A DNA stretch of 43,039 nt from Pseudomonas sp. GD03858 (GCF_029840925.1 NZ_JAOCDM010000038.1:1-43039); one strand, 5' to 3'. Positions 1 to 10,028 are shown, counted from the first letter of the stretch. The notes: generated from the sequence alone by a model not told the origin. Made by a program: numbers and translations.

Positions 1-80
1 ACCTCGGCGAACACCTCTGGAACACAACCCAATCCCAAGACAGGCACCCACCAGCCCCAACACTTATATAAAGAAGCCCC

Positions 81-115
81 AAAAAACAAAACGGGGCAAC
101 CTGTCGGCCGCCCCG
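81..115 (-). terminator. Rho-independent terminator after mmsA
   Basis: Read on the minus strand, positions 115 to 92 form a 10-bp stem (outer CGGGGC/GCCCCG, two G-U pairs inside) closed by the tetraloop GACA, followed directly by a T-rich tract (positions 91-81, GTTTTGTTTTTT). It lies about 20 bp past the mmsA stop and fits a classic intrinsic terminator for the bauA-mmsA transcript. Confidence 0.8.
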
Positions 116-135
116 CTCGCTCTCACCCCATTCCC

Positions 136-1629
136 TTACAAGCTAGGAAACGCAAACTGCGAAGCCTCATGGCTGGCCCGCTGCGGCCAGCGCTGGGTGA
201 TCGCCTTGCGACGGGTATAGAAACGCACACCGTCCGGACCATAGGCATGCAGATCACCAAACAGCGAACGCTTCCAGCCACCGAAGCTGTGGTACGCCAC
301 CGGCACCGGCAGCGGTACGTTGACGCCGACCATGCCTACTTCGATCTCGTCGCAGAACAGCCGCGCCGCCTCACCGTCACGGGTGAAGATGCAGGTACCA
401 TTGCCGTATTCGTGCTCATTGATCAGCTGCATGGCCTGTTCCAGGCTGTTCACCCGCACCACGCACAGCACCGGGCCGAAGATCTCTTCCTTATAGATGC
501 GCATCTCGGGGGTGACCTTGTCGAACAGGGTGCCGCCGACGAAATAGCCATCCTCGTTACCCGCAACACGGTAGCCGCGGCCATCGACTACCAGCTTGGC
601 GCCAGCGGCAACGCCGTCATCGATGTAGCCCACCACCTTGTCACGCGCGGCAGCGGTCACCAGCGGCCCCATGTCCAGACCACAGGCAGTGCCGGCACCG
701 ATCTTCAGCGCCTTGATCTGCGGTTCCAGCTTGGCGATCAGCGCATCGGCCACCTGGTCGCCGACGCACACCGCCACCGAGATGGCCATGCAGCGCTCGC
801 CACAGGAACCGTAGGCCGCGCCCATCAGCGCGCTGACGGCATTGTCCAGGTCGGCGTCAGGCATCAGCACCGCGTGGTTCTTCGCGCCGCCCAGGGCCTG
901 AACACGCTTGCCGCGCTTGGTGCCCTCGGCATAGATGTACTCAGCGATCGGGGTCGAACCGACGAAGCTCAGGGCCTTGACCTCTGGCGCCTCGATCAGC
1001 GCATCGACCGCTTCCTTGTCGCCATGCACGACGTTGAGGATGCCCTTCGGCAGCCCTGCTTCCAGCAGCAGCTGGGCGATGTACAACGTCGAGCTCGGGT
1101 CGCGCTCGGACGGTTTGAGGATGAACGCGTTGCCACAGGCAATGGCCAGCGGATACATCCACAGCGGCACCATGGCCGGGAAGTTGAACGGGGTGATGCC
1201 AGCGACGATGCCCAGCGGCTGGAAATCGGACCAGGCGTCGATGTTCGGGCCGACGTTGCGGCTGTACTCGCCCTTGAGCAGCTCAGGGGCGGCGCAGGCG
1301 AATTCGACGTTCTCGATACCTCGCTTGAGTTCGCCGGCGGCATCTTCCACGGTCTTGCCATGCTCCTCGCTGATCATCTGCGAGATCTTCGCCTCGTTCT
1401 GCTCAAGCAGCTGCTTGAAGCGGAACATCACCTGGGCGCGCTTGGCCGGCGGGGTGTTGCGCCAGGCCGGGAAGGCGGCCTTGGCCGAGTCGATGGCCTG
1501 CTGGACGGTAGCGCGGCTGGCCAGCTCGACCTTGCGCACGGCCTGGCCGGTGGACGGGTTGAAGACATCGGCGGTGCGCTCGCCCTTGGTGACCAGCTCG
1601 CCGTGGATCAGGTGCTGAACAATGCTCAT
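136..1629 (-). CDS. mmsA: CoA-acylating (methyl)malonate-semialdehyde dehydrogenase
   Basis: 497-aa aldehyde dehydrogenase of the MmsA family. It oxidises malonate semialdehyde (and in the family methylmalonate semialdehyde) with NAD+ and CoA to acetyl-CoA (propionyl-CoA) and CO2, in the cytoplasm. Seen: ALDH fold motifs TPFNFPAMVPLW and KPSERDP (cofactor site), and the family signature GSCGERCMA with the catalytic Cys at about residue 280. The start MSIVQHLI is chosen because a GGAG lies 8 nt upstream; the frame stays open 15 codons further without a ribosome site. It is the second gene after the beta-alanine transaminase, 70 bp downstream, so malonate semialdehyde from beta-alanine is the likely main substrate here. 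In P. aeruginosa the gene in this position is called bauC; a separate mmsAB valine operon may exist elsewhere in the genome. Confidence 0.93.
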   Translation of the reverse strand: MSIVQHLIHGELVTKGERTADVFNPSTGQAVRKVELASRATVQQAIDSAKAAFPAWRNTPPAKRAQVMFRFKQLLEQNEAKISQMISEEHGKTVEDAAGELKRGIENVEFACAAPELLKGEYSRNVGPNIDAWSDFQPLGIVAGITPFNFPAMVPLWMYPLAIACGNAFILKPSERDPSSTLYIAQLLLEAGLPKGILNVVHGDKEAVDALIEAPEVKALSFVGSTPIAEYIYAEGTKRGKRVQALGGAKNHAVLMPDADLDNAVSALMGAAYGSCGERCMAISVAVCVGDQVADALIAKLEPQIKALKIGAGTACGLDMGPLVTAAARDKVVGYIDDGVAAGAKLVVDGRGYRVAGNEDGYFVGGTLFDKVTPEMRIYKEEIFGPVLCVVRVNSLEQAMQLINEHEYGNGTCIFTRDGEAARLFCDEIEVGMVGVNVPLPVPVAYHSFGGWKRSLFGDLHAYGPDGVRFYTRRKAITQRWPQRASHEASQFAFPSL

Positions 1630-1658
1630 GAGAACTCCAGATAAAGAAGGTGGAAGCA

Positions 1659-1679
1659 GGCGCGTGGCAATCACGCGCC
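1659..1679 (-). other. Intercistronic hairpin between bauA and mmsA
   Basis: Perfect 8-bp inverted repeat (GGCGCGTG / CACGCGCC) with a 5-nt loop in the 70-bp gap between the two genes. No T-tract follows on the minus strand, so it is more likely an mRNA-stabilising or processing element than a terminator. Confidence 0.5.
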
Positions 1680-1699
1680 CGACGTCGAATTCGGAAAAG

Positions 1700-3046
1700 T
1701 CAGTCGACCTTGTTCAGGGCTTCGCCCACCGCGTCGAACAGGCGATCCAGTTCCTGCGGCTGGGTGTTGAAGGTCGGCCCGAACTGCAGGGTGTCGCCAC
1801 CGAAGCGCACATAGAAGCCGGCTTGCCACAGCTTCATCGCCGCCTCGTACGGACGGACGATGGCGTCACCGTCACGCGCGGCGATCTGGATGGCACCGGC
1901 CAGGCCGTAGTTACGGATGTCGACCACGTTCCTGGTGCCCTTGGTGCCGTGCAGCAGCTTCTCGAAGTGCGGCGCCAGCTCGGCGGCGGACTGCACCAGG
2001 CTTTCCTTCTGCAGCAGGTCCAGCGCGGCGATACCGGCGGCGCAGGCGACCGGGTGCGCCGAGTAGGTGTAGCCGTGGGGGAACTCAACCGCGTACTCGG
2101 GCGTCGGCTGGTTCATGAAGGTCTGGTAGATCTCGCTGGTGGCGATCACCGCGCCCATCGGGATGGCGCCGTTGGTGACCTGCTTGGCGATGCACATCAG
2201 ATCCGGGGTGACGCCGAAGGCTTCGGCGCCGGTCATCGCGCCCATGCGGCCGAAACCGGTGATCACTTCGTCGAAGATCAGCAGGATGTTGTGCTGGCTG
2301 CAGATCTCGCGCAGGCGCTTGAGGTAGCCCTTCGGCGGCGGCAGCACACCCGCGGAGCCGGCCAGTGGCTCGACGATCACCGCGGCGATGTTCGAGGCAT
2401 CATGCAGTTCGATCAGCTTGAGCATTTCGTCGGCCAAGGCAATACCGCCCTCCTCCGGCATGCCCTTGCTGAAGACGTTGGCCGGCAGCACGGTATGAGG
2501 CAGGTGGTCGACATCCAGCAATTGACCGAACAGCTTGCGGTTGCCGTTGACCCCGCCGAGGCTGGTGCCGGCGATGTTCACGCCGTGGTAGCCACGGGCC
2601 CGGCCGATGATCTTGGTCTTGGTGGCCTGGCCCTTCAGGCGCCAGTAGGCACGGACCATCTTCAGCGCGGTATCGGCGCACTCGGAGCCGGAGTTGGTGA
2701 AGAACACGTGGTTCAGGTCGCCAGGCACCAGGTCGACGATCTTCTCGGCCAGCTGGAACGACAGCGGGTGGCCGAACTGGAAGGCAGGCGAATAGTCGAG
2801 CGTGGCGACCTGGCGGGCCACCGCTTCGCTGATTTCCTTGCGGGTATGCCCGGCACCGCAGGTCCACAGGCCCGACAGCGCGTCGAACACCTTGCGGCCC
2901 TTGTCGTCGACCAGGTAGTTGCCTGCGGCCGCCACGATCAGCCGTGGATCGCGCTGGAAGTTGCGATTGGCGGTGTATGGCATCCAGTGGGCGTCCAGCT
3001 TGAGCTGGCTGGCCAGACCGGCCTGGGCGGTTTCGGGCATGTTCAT
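1700..3046 (-). CDS. bauA: beta-alanine (omega-amino acid):pyruvate transaminase
   Basis: 448-aa class III PLP-dependent aminotransferase. It transfers the amino group of beta-alanine (and other omega-amino acids) to pyruvate, giving malonate semialdehyde and L-alanine. The sequence closely follows the well-studied P. putida omega-APT: start MNMPETAQ, SGLWTCGAGH near the N-terminus, FDEVITGFGRMG with the PLP-ring Asp, and IAKQVTNGAIPMG with the Schiff-base Lys at residue 288. The start is set by GAGGAA about 8 nt upstream. It is the first gene of the bauA-mmsA operon, and its product feeds directly into MmsA. Control is probably by the divergent LysR gene. The name aptA is also used for this gene. 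Confidence 0.95.
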   Translation of the reverse strand: MNMPETAQAGLASQLKLDAHWMPYTANRNFQRDPRLIVAAAGNYLVDDKGRKVFDALSGLWTCGAGHTRKEISEAVARQVATLDYSPAFQFGHPLSFQLAEKIVDLVPGDLNHVFFTNSGSECADTALKMVRAYWRLKGQATKTKIIGRARGYHGVNIAGTSLGGVNGNRKLFGQLLDVDHLPHTVLPANVFSKGMPEEGGIALADEMLKLIELHDASNIAAVIVEPLAGSAGVLPPPKGYLKRLREICSQHNILLIFDEVITGFGRMGAMTGAEAFGVTPDLMCIAKQVTNGAIPMGAVIATSEIYQTFMNQPTPEYAVEFPHGYTYSAHPVACAAGIAALDLLQKESLVQSAAELAPHFEKLLHGTKGTRNVVDIRNYGLAGAIQIAARDGDAIVRPYEAAMKLWQAGFYVRFGGDTLQFGPTFNTQPQELDRLFDAVGEALNKVD

Positions 3047-3165
3047 CGGGCGATTCCTCGGAAGACGATTAGGCAACGATGGGTGTTGTTGCAGCTAAGT
3101 TGTCACGGCGATAAAGTTCGAAAAACCCAGCATTTCTAATCTTCAGTCAGCGGATAACTAAACTA
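3047..3165. promoter_or_regulatory. Divergent bauA / LysR promoter region
   Basis: 119-bp gap between the bauA and LysR start codons, visibly more AT-rich than the genes. This is the usual place for a LysR-type operator controlling both directions. I could not pick one T-N11-A site with confidence. The LysR gene has no clear Shine-Dalgarno before its ATG. Confidence 0.5.
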
Positions 3166-4083
3166 ATGAGCCGACGCCCCGATCCCCTCGCCCAGGTCAG
3201 CGATTTCGACATCCGCCTGTTGAAGATCTACCGCAGCGTCGTGGAGTGCGGCGGTTTCTCGGCGGCGGAGAATGTGCTGGGGATCGGCCGCTCGGCGATC
3301 AGCCAGCAGATGAACGACCTCGAGCAACGCCTGGGCCTGCGTCTGTGCCAGCGTGGTCGCGCCGGCTTCTCGCTGACCGAGGAAGGGCGCGAGGTCTATC
3401 ACTCGGCACTGCAGCTGCTCAGTGCCCTGGAGACCTTCCGCACCGAGGTCAACGGCCTGCACCAGCACTTGCGCGGCGAACTGAACATCGGCCTCACCGA
3501 CAACCTGGTGACCCTGCCGCACATGCGCATTACCCATGCCCTGGCCGAACTCAAGGACCGCGGCCCGGACGTGCGCATCCAGATCCGCATGATTGCCCCG
3601 AGCCAGGTCGAGCAGGGTGTGCTCGACGGCAGCCTGCATGTCGGCGTGGTTCCCCAGACCAGTCCGCTGTCCGGGCTCGATTACCAGCCGCTGTACAGCG
3701 AGCGCTCGCTGCTCTATTGCGCCGTCGGCCACCCCTTGTTCTACGCCGACGACCAACAGATCGACGAAACACGCCTGAACAGCCAGGATGCCATCGCCCC
3801 GACCTTCCGCCTGCCCGCCGACATCCAGGCCCACTATCAGGCGCTGCATTGCACCGCCAGCGCCTCGGACCGCGAGGGCATGGCCTTCCTCATCCTGACC
3901 GGGCGCTACATCGGCTACCTGCCTGACCACTATGCGAGCTTCTGGGTGCAGCAGGGCCGGCTGCGCGCCCTCAAACCCGCGCAACGTTTCTACGACCTGG
4001 GCCTGAGCTGGGTAACGCGCAAGGGCCGCCGGCCAAACCTGGTGCTGGAAAGCTTCCTCGAGAGTCTGGCTGCGACACGCTGA
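3166..4083 (+). CDS. bauR: LysR-family regulator of beta-alanine catabolism
   Basis: 305-aa LysR-type regulator. An N-terminal winged helix-turn-helix (about residues 14-75) shows the family pattern GGFSAAENVLGIGRSAISQQ, followed by a linker helix and a substrate-binding effector domain (about 95-300). It is transcribed divergently from bauA-mmsA across a 119-bp gap, the classic LysR arrangement. By context it most likely activates bauA-mmsA in response to beta-alanine or a derivative; this is inferred by analogy with the P. aeruginosa bau locus, where a regulator next to bauA is named bauR. The LysR family call is firm and the gene name less so. Confidence 0.82.
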   Translation: MSRRPDPLAQVSDFDIRLLKIYRSVVECGGFSAAENVLGIGRSAISQQMNDLEQRLGLRLCQRGRAGFSLTEEGREVYHSALQLLSALETFRTEVNGLHQHLRGELNIGLTDNLVTLPHMRITHALAELKDRGPDVRIQIRMIAPSQVEQGVLDGSLHVGVVPQTSPLSGLDYQPLYSERSLLYCAVGHPLFYADDQQIDETRLNSQDAIAPTFRLPADIQAHYQALHCTASASDREGMAFLILTGRYIGYLPDHYASFWVQQGRLRALKPAQRFYDLGLSWVTRKGRRPNLVLESFLESLAATR

Positions 4084-4168
4084 TACGTATCTCTGACGCA
4101 AATGCTTGTCACTTCGGCGCAGGCAGGTAATCTGTCGGACATTCGTAACGACCCGCCCGGAATCGTCC

Positions 4169-4831
4169 ATGACCCTAGAAGTCCCTGCGCATCGCTCCCC
4201 CGCCTCGGGCAAGCCCGCCGGCCGCATCCGCCAGAAGAACGAGCAGGCCATCATCCAGGCCGCCGAAGACGAATTCGCCCGCCACGGCTACAAGGGCACG
4301 AGCATGAACACCATCGCGCTCAAGGCTGGGCTGCCCAAGGCCAACCTGCACTACTACTTCACCAACAAGCTGGGCCTGTACATCGCCGTGCTGAGCAACA
4401 TCATCGAGCTGTGGGACAGCACCTTCAACGCCCTGAGCGTGGAGGACGACCCAGCCGAGGCGCTCAGCCAGTACATCCGCACCAAGATGGAGTTCTCCCG
4501 GCGCAACCCGCAGGCCTCGCGAATCTTCGCCATGGAAGTGATCAGCGGCGGTGAGTGCCTGAGCGAGTACTTCAGCGCCGACTACCGCGAATGGTTCCGC
4601 GGCCGCGCCGCAGTGTTCCAGGCCTGGATCGACGCCGGCAAGATGGACCGGGTGGACCCTGTGCACCTGATCTTCCTGCTCTGGGGCAGCACCCAGCACT
4701 ACGCCGACTTCGCCACCCAGATCTGCCAGGTGACCGGCCGCAGCCGGCTGACCAAGCAGGACATGGAAGACGCCAGCAACAACCTTATCCACATCATTCT
4801 CAAAGGCTGCGGCATCAGCACGCCCGCCTGA
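4169..4831 (+). CDS. TetR-family regulator, RutR-like
   Basis: 220-aa TetR-type regulator. The N-terminal helix-turn-helix spans about residues 28-75 (EFARHGYKGTSMNTIA, then PKANLHYYFTNKLGLY). The C-terminal half (LLWGSTQHYADFATQI) resembles the domain of RutR/YcdC, a regulator that binds uracil or thymine. The start MTLEVP is preferred by its distance to the HTH; the frame is open 21 codons further up. The ribosome site is weak (CGGAA). It sits 85 bp after the LysR gene and 9 bp before yigZ, so it probably forms a transcript with yigZ. Reductive pyrimidine breakdown yields beta-alanine, so a pyrimidine-sensing repressor beside bauA would make sense, but the ligand and targets are unknown. 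Confidence 0.85.
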   Translation: MTLEVPAHRSPASGKPAGRIRQKNEQAIIQAAEDEFARHGYKGTSMNTIALKAGLPKANLHYYFTNKLGLYIAVLSNIIELWDSTFNALSVEDDPAEALSQYIRTKMEFSRRNPQASRIFAMEVISGGECLSEYFSADYREWFRGRAAVFQAWIDAGKMDRVDPVHLIFLLWGSTQHYADFATQICQVTGRSRLTKQDMEDASNNLIHIILKGCGISTPA

Positions 4832-4840
4832 CCCGGACCT

Positions 4841-5425
4841 ATGCCTTCTACCCTGCTCGAGCTCTGCGAGTTCCGCGAGGAAATCCGCAAGAGCCGCTTC
4901 ATCACCCTCGCCGGCCCGATCAGCAGCCCGGCCGAGGCCATGGCCTTCATCGAACGCCACAGCGACCTGGCGGCCACCCACAACTGCTGGGCCTGGAAGC
5001 TCGGCGGCCAGTATCGCAGCAGCGACGACGGCGAGCCCGGCGGCACGGCCGGGCGCCCTATCCTTGCCGCCATCGAGGCCCAGGACTGCGACCAGGTGGT
5101 GGTCCTGGTGATCCGCTGGTACGGCGGCATCCAGTTGGGCACCGGTGGCCTGGCACGGGCCTATGGCGGCGGCGCCAACAAATGCCTGCAGCAGGCACCC
5201 AAGCGCTTGCTGGTGCAGCGCAGTGAGTTCGCCTGCAGCTGCACCTTCAGCGAACTGGCGCTGGTCAAGCTGCGCCTGGGCGAAGTCGACGGCCTGGTGC
5301 TGGACGAGCAGTTCACCGCCAACGGCGTCGATCTACGCATCGCCCTGGGTGATAGCCATCTCGAAGTGCTGCAGCAGCAGCTCGCCGACCTGAGCCGCGG
5401 GCGCATCTTGCTGGAACGGGCCTGA
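4841..5425 (+). CDS. yigZ: YigZ/IMPACT family protein
   Basis: 194-aa cytoplasmic protein of the YigZ (UPF0029/IMPACT) family. The family signature is clear: SRFITLAGP, then HNCWAWKLG, SDDGEPGGTAGRPIL and VIRWYGGIQLGTGGLARAY (about residues 48-108), followed by the C-terminal DUF1949-type domain. The eukaryotic relative IMPACT modulates the Gcn2 stress kinase; the bacterial role is not settled, and ribosome- or nucleic-acid-related roles have been proposed. It starts 9 bp after the TetR gene, with no terminator between them. Confidence 0.9.
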   Translation: MPSTLLELCEFREEIRKSRFITLAGPISSPAEAMAFIERHSDLAATHNCWAWKLGGQYRSSDDGEPGGTAGRPILAAIEAQDCDQVVVLVIRWYGGIQLGTGGLARAYGGGANKCLQQAPKRLLVQRSEFACSCTFSELALVKLRLGEVDGLVLDEQFTANGVDLRIALGDSHLEVLQQQLADLSRGRILLERA

Positions 5426-5430
5426 GCGTT

Positions 5431-5663
5431 GCCCACAAGTACTGTGGGCCTGCCTGTGGATAAGCTCTGGGCATTCTGACACAGGCCTTGTATGGCAAGG
5501 CCTTCAGCGTGTTGAGCATATTTTGATCACATTTGTGTGACACAGACCCAAGTCACTGAAAGCTTATGAGTTATCCCCAAGCATCAGTGCCTACGCTCCC
5601 TGGAACAGGCATTTTCAGACCACCGCGCTTGCACACAATTACTGTGGAGCAGCCTGTGGATAA
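5431..5663. repeat. 33-bp direct repeat, two copies 200 bp apart, each ending in a DnaA box
   Basis: Positions 5431-5463 and 5631-5663 align without gaps (28 of 33 identical) at a distance of exactly 200 bp. Each copy carries CACAA, TACTGTGG and GCCTGTGGATAA. The end of each copy contains TGTGGATAA, the reverse complement of the perfect DnaA box TTATCCACA (5455-5463 and 5655-5663). Between them lies TTATCCCCA (5571-5579), a one-mismatch box. A further relaxed candidate, TGTGCACAA, is at 5829-5837. The first copy also holds the hairpin GCCCACA / TGTGGGC. No protein gene is present here; DnaA binding is inferred. Confidence 0.6.
5483..5503. other. Perfect 8-bp hairpin between the DnaA-box repeats
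   Basis: AGGCCTTG / CAAGGCCT with a 5-nt loop, about 60 bp after the yigZ stop. A T-run (TATTTT) appears only about 15 nt beyond the stem, so this is at best a weak terminator for tetR-yigZ. The rest of the 5426-5872 gap shows no gene. Confidence 0.4.
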
Positions 5664-5872
5664 CCCGTGAACCACTCCGCCAGGCGCCGAACCCATCGGC
5701 CTTTAAGGCCATCGATCATTTTTTGAGCAGCAGCGAAAGGGCAACCAGTCGGTACCTGGTTTATGCTCGTCACCCAGGCCTTCCGTCATGGAGGGCAACC
5801 GCCACGTTGTCGCGCGACGAGCGAAACCTGTGCACAACACTGCTCGCCTCGCCCTTGATATGGAGTATCGCT

Positions 5873-6559
5873 ATGACCGCCAACAAGACCGCCCTGATCA
5901 TCGGCGCCTCCCGAGGCCTTGGCCTGGGCCTGGTACAACGCCTGCGCGAAGATGGCTGAAACGTCGTCGCCACCGTGCGTGACCCGCAGCAGCCCGGCGC
6001 CCTGGGCGATGTGTCCGGGGTGCGTATCGAGCGCCTGGAGATGAACGACACCGCCCAACTCGATGGGCTGAAGCAACGCCTGCAAGGTGAAGTGTTCGAC
6101 CTGGTGTTCGTCAACGCCGGGGTGATGGGCCCGCTGCCGCAGGACCTGGAAAGCGTGCAGGTGCAGCAGATCGGCGACCTGTTCATGACCAACGCCGTGG
6201 CGCCGATCCGTGTGGCCCGACGCCTGGCCGGCCAGGTGCGCGAAGGCAGTGGCGTGCTGGCGTTCATGAGCTCGATCCTGGGCAGCGTGACCATCCCCGA
6301 CGGGGGCGAAGTCTGCCTGTACAAGGCCAGCAAGGCCGCGCTCAACTCGATGATCAACAGCTTCGTGGTCGACCTGCAGCGCCCCGACCTGGCCGTGCTG
6401 GCCATGCACCCGGGCTGGGTAAAGACCGACATGGGCGGCGAGAACGCCGAGATCGACGTGCTCACCAGCACCCGCGGCATGCTCGAGCAGGTCAAGGCCC
6501 AGAGCGGCAACGGCGGCCTGCGCTTCATCAACTACAAGGGCGAGGCGCTCATCTGGTAA
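5873..6559 (+). pseudogene. SDR-family oxidoreductase interrupted by an in-frame TGA
   Basis: Short-chain dehydrogenase/reductase of 228 codons. Codons 1-28 encode the start of the Rossmann fold (IIGASRGLGLGL). Codon 29 is TGA (5957-5959), and the same frame then runs uninterrupted to the TAA at 6557, with NAGVMGP, the serine motif FMSSILGS and the catalytic YKASK. At this place relatives usually have Trp (DGW), so a single TGG-to-TGA change explains it. There is no frameshift and no other damage. Restart at a later GTG (5975) would lack the cofactor-binding glycine motif. The gene may be a fresh nonsense mutation, a sequencing error or a read-through case. It is followed 86 bp later by adenine deaminase. 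Confidence 0.8.
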
Positions 6560-6609
6560 CCCAGGCGATACGGACCTGGATGGGCGCATTGCCCGGCCAG
6601 GCCCTGTAG

Positions 6610-8303
<1,694 letters not shown>

Positions 8304-8698
8304 GAAACTGAAGCTCCCTGATGACTCGCGACTGCCAGCGGGAAACGTTGCTCGCTGGCATTGGATGCGCTGGGAGTATAAGCCGCTCGACGTCGCTGGC
8401 TGCGTAGGCAGCGAACCGTGTAGGACGCCGTTGCAGCACTGCCATGAGCAGCGGCCAGATCGCCATCCAAGGGCACCGCCTCCCGAACTACAGCGGCTAG
8501 ATCGCGGTCGGCGAGGCTCGAATCGCCTGGCGAACTGACAAGACCGACAGTCCGGGTCAAAAACTACGCCATGCAAAACAGAAAGCTTCCCATGCCGTAA
8601 CCGCCATGACCGTCAGTCAGGAGGCTGATCCCGATCATGGCGAGCATCGAGAGCAGCGCTAGACTTTACCGGCTCCCACTCACTGGAGGTGGATCACG
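8304..8698. promoter_or_regulatory. 395-bp gap with a possible operator for the ArsR gene
   Basis: Between the ArsR gene and the small ORF at 8699. The only clear structure is the perfect inverted repeat TGCCAGCG / CGCTGGCA at 8333-8340 and 8353-8360, which could be an autoregulatory operator. Nothing else convincing was seen in the remainder. Confidence 0.35.
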
Positions 8699-8896
8699 AT
8701 GAAGATTGTCGTCAGTGCGTCGAACCGCAATCCCGCCTGTCCCTGGCAGGTCCAACTTGACCAGCATGTCGTGAGCTTTCGCAACGAAGCCGAGGCGCGG
8801 GCGTTCGTCGCCCTGCTGGAAACACGCCTCAACGCGCCTCATCCGCTCACTCAGGCCGCTTGGCCTGCAAGCGCCGGGTCAGCACTGCGACACTGA
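8699..8896 (+). CDS. Small hypothetical protein (65 aa)
   Basis: 65-aa ORF with a strong ribosome site (GGAGGTGG about 6 nt before the ATG). The sequence begins MKIVVSASNRNPACPWQV and contains a charged stretch (FRNEAEARAFVALLE), suggesting a small alpha/beta cytoplasmic protein; no signal peptide or membrane segment. I do not recognise the family. Its last 50 bp run antisense into the 3' end of the Bcr/CflA gene, so the C-terminal third of the protein is constrained by the other gene. Confidence 0.6.
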   Translation: MKIVVSASNRNPACPWQVQLDQHVVSFRNEAEARAFVALLETRLNAPHPLTQAAWPASAGSALRH

Positions 8897-10028
8897 CCAC
8901 CAGCGCGCCGCACAGGCTGATCACCAAGGCCATGGGCACCGCGCTGCCGTCATGCAGCACCCCGACCAGCGCCGCCGCGCCCGCAGCGACGCTGAACTGC
9001 AGGCAACCCATCAAGGCCGATGCGCTGCCGGCGCGGGCGCCCTGCCCGCTCATGGCGCAAGCCGCGGCGTTGGGGACGATGCAGCCAAGGCTGGCGATGC
9101 ACACGAACAGCGGCACCAGCAGCGGCCACAATGGCGCCGGGCGCAACGCCGCGACCAGCAGCAGCGCCAGCGCCGCCGCCAGGTACAACCACACCGCTCG
9201 CGCCAACAGCCAGGCCGGACCACGTTTGGCCAGCAGCCGCGCATTGACCTGGGCCATCAGGATGAACCCGGCCGCATTGGTGCCGAACAGCCAGCCATAG
9301 TGCTCGGCAGGCACGCCGTACAACTTGATGAAGACGAACGGTGAACCAGCGATATAGGCAAACATGCCGGCGATGGCGAGGCCTCCGGTAAGCGCATGGC
9401 CGACGAACACCCGATCACCGAACAGGCGCAGGTACTGGCGCAACGCACCAGAAAGCGGCTGACGCGGGACGTGCGGCGGCAGGCTTTCCGGCAAGCCGAG
9501 GCCGACCGCCAACAGACAGGCCGCGCTGAACAGACTCAGAGCCAGGAAAATCGACTGCCAACCGGCCACGTTCACCAGCACGCCACCGAGCATCGGCGCA
9601 AGAATTGGCGCCAGCCCCATCACCAGCATCAATTGCGAAAACACCTTGGCCGAAGCCACCGCGTCACACTTGTCGCTGACGATGGCCCGTGCCAGCACCA
9701 TGCCGGCGCACCCCCCGAGGGCCTGGACGAAGCGCGCCAGGATCAAGCTGTCGAGATTCGGTGCATAGGCGCAAGCCAGCGAAGCCAGGGTGAACAGTGC
9801 GACACCGAACAGCAGTGGAATACGCCGGCCGAAGCGGTCGGCTACCGGCCCGTAGGCGAGTTGGCCCAGGGACAGGCCGAGGAAGTAGGCGGCCAACGTG
9901 GTCTGCACGTGCTTTTCATCAGTGGCGAAGGCCTGGGCCATGGCCGGGAAAGCGGGCAGATAGAAGTCGATCGCCAAGGGCCCGAACGCACTCAGGGCGC
10001 CGAGAATCAGCAAGGTTCGCAAGTTCAT
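8847..10028 (-). CDS. Bcr/CflA-type MFS drug efflux transporter
   Basis: 393-aa inner-membrane transporter with about 12 hydrophobic segments. Family signs: an N-terminal helix with LSAFGPLAIDFYLPAFP, the MFS loop motif GPVADRFGRRIPLL after helix 2, and the drug/H+ antiporter motif region in helix 5 (LAPILAPMLGGVL). Bcr/CflA proteins export bicyclomycin, chloramphenicol, sulfonamides or small peptides by proton antiport; the substrate here is unknown. The ribosome site is weak. It reads towards the small ORF at 8699 and overlaps it by 50 bp. Confidence 0.88.
   Translation of the reverse strand: MNLRTLLILGALSAFGPLAIDFYLPAFPAMAQAFATDEKHVQTTLAAYFLGLSLGQLAYGPVADRFGRRIPLLFGVALFTLASLACAYAPNLDSLILARFVQALGGCAGMVLARAIVSDKCDAVASAKVFSQLMLVMGLAPILAPMLGGVLVNVAGWQSIFLALSLFSAACLLAVGLGLPESLPPHVPRQPLSGALRQYLRLFGDRVFVGHALTGGLAIAGMFAYIAGSPFVFIKLYGVPAEHYGWLFGTNAAGFILMAQVNARLLAKRGPAWLLARAVWLYLAAALALLLVAALRPAPLWPLLVPLFVCIASLGCIVPNAAACAMSGQGARAGSASALMGCLQFSVAAGAAALVGVLHDGSAVPMALVISLCGALVVSVAVLTRRLQAKRPE

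Noticed and set aside
169..1644. Long open frame antisense to mmsA (491 codons), and similar ones antisense to bauA, copA, rcpA, tadG and pbpC
   Set aside because: They mirror strongly supported genes in high-GC DNA, show no domain motifs, have Arg/His/Gln-rich shadow composition and lack ribosome sites.
5528..5541. TCACATTTGTGTGA as a CRP/Vfr site
   Set aside because: The half-sites are in the wrong order (TCACA before TGTGA) and the spacing is four bases instead of six.
5957..5959. Selenocysteine at the in-frame TGA of the SDR gene
   Set aside because: The position is normally Trp, not a redox site, and no selenocysteine insertion hairpin was recognised just downstream; mutation or error is simpler.
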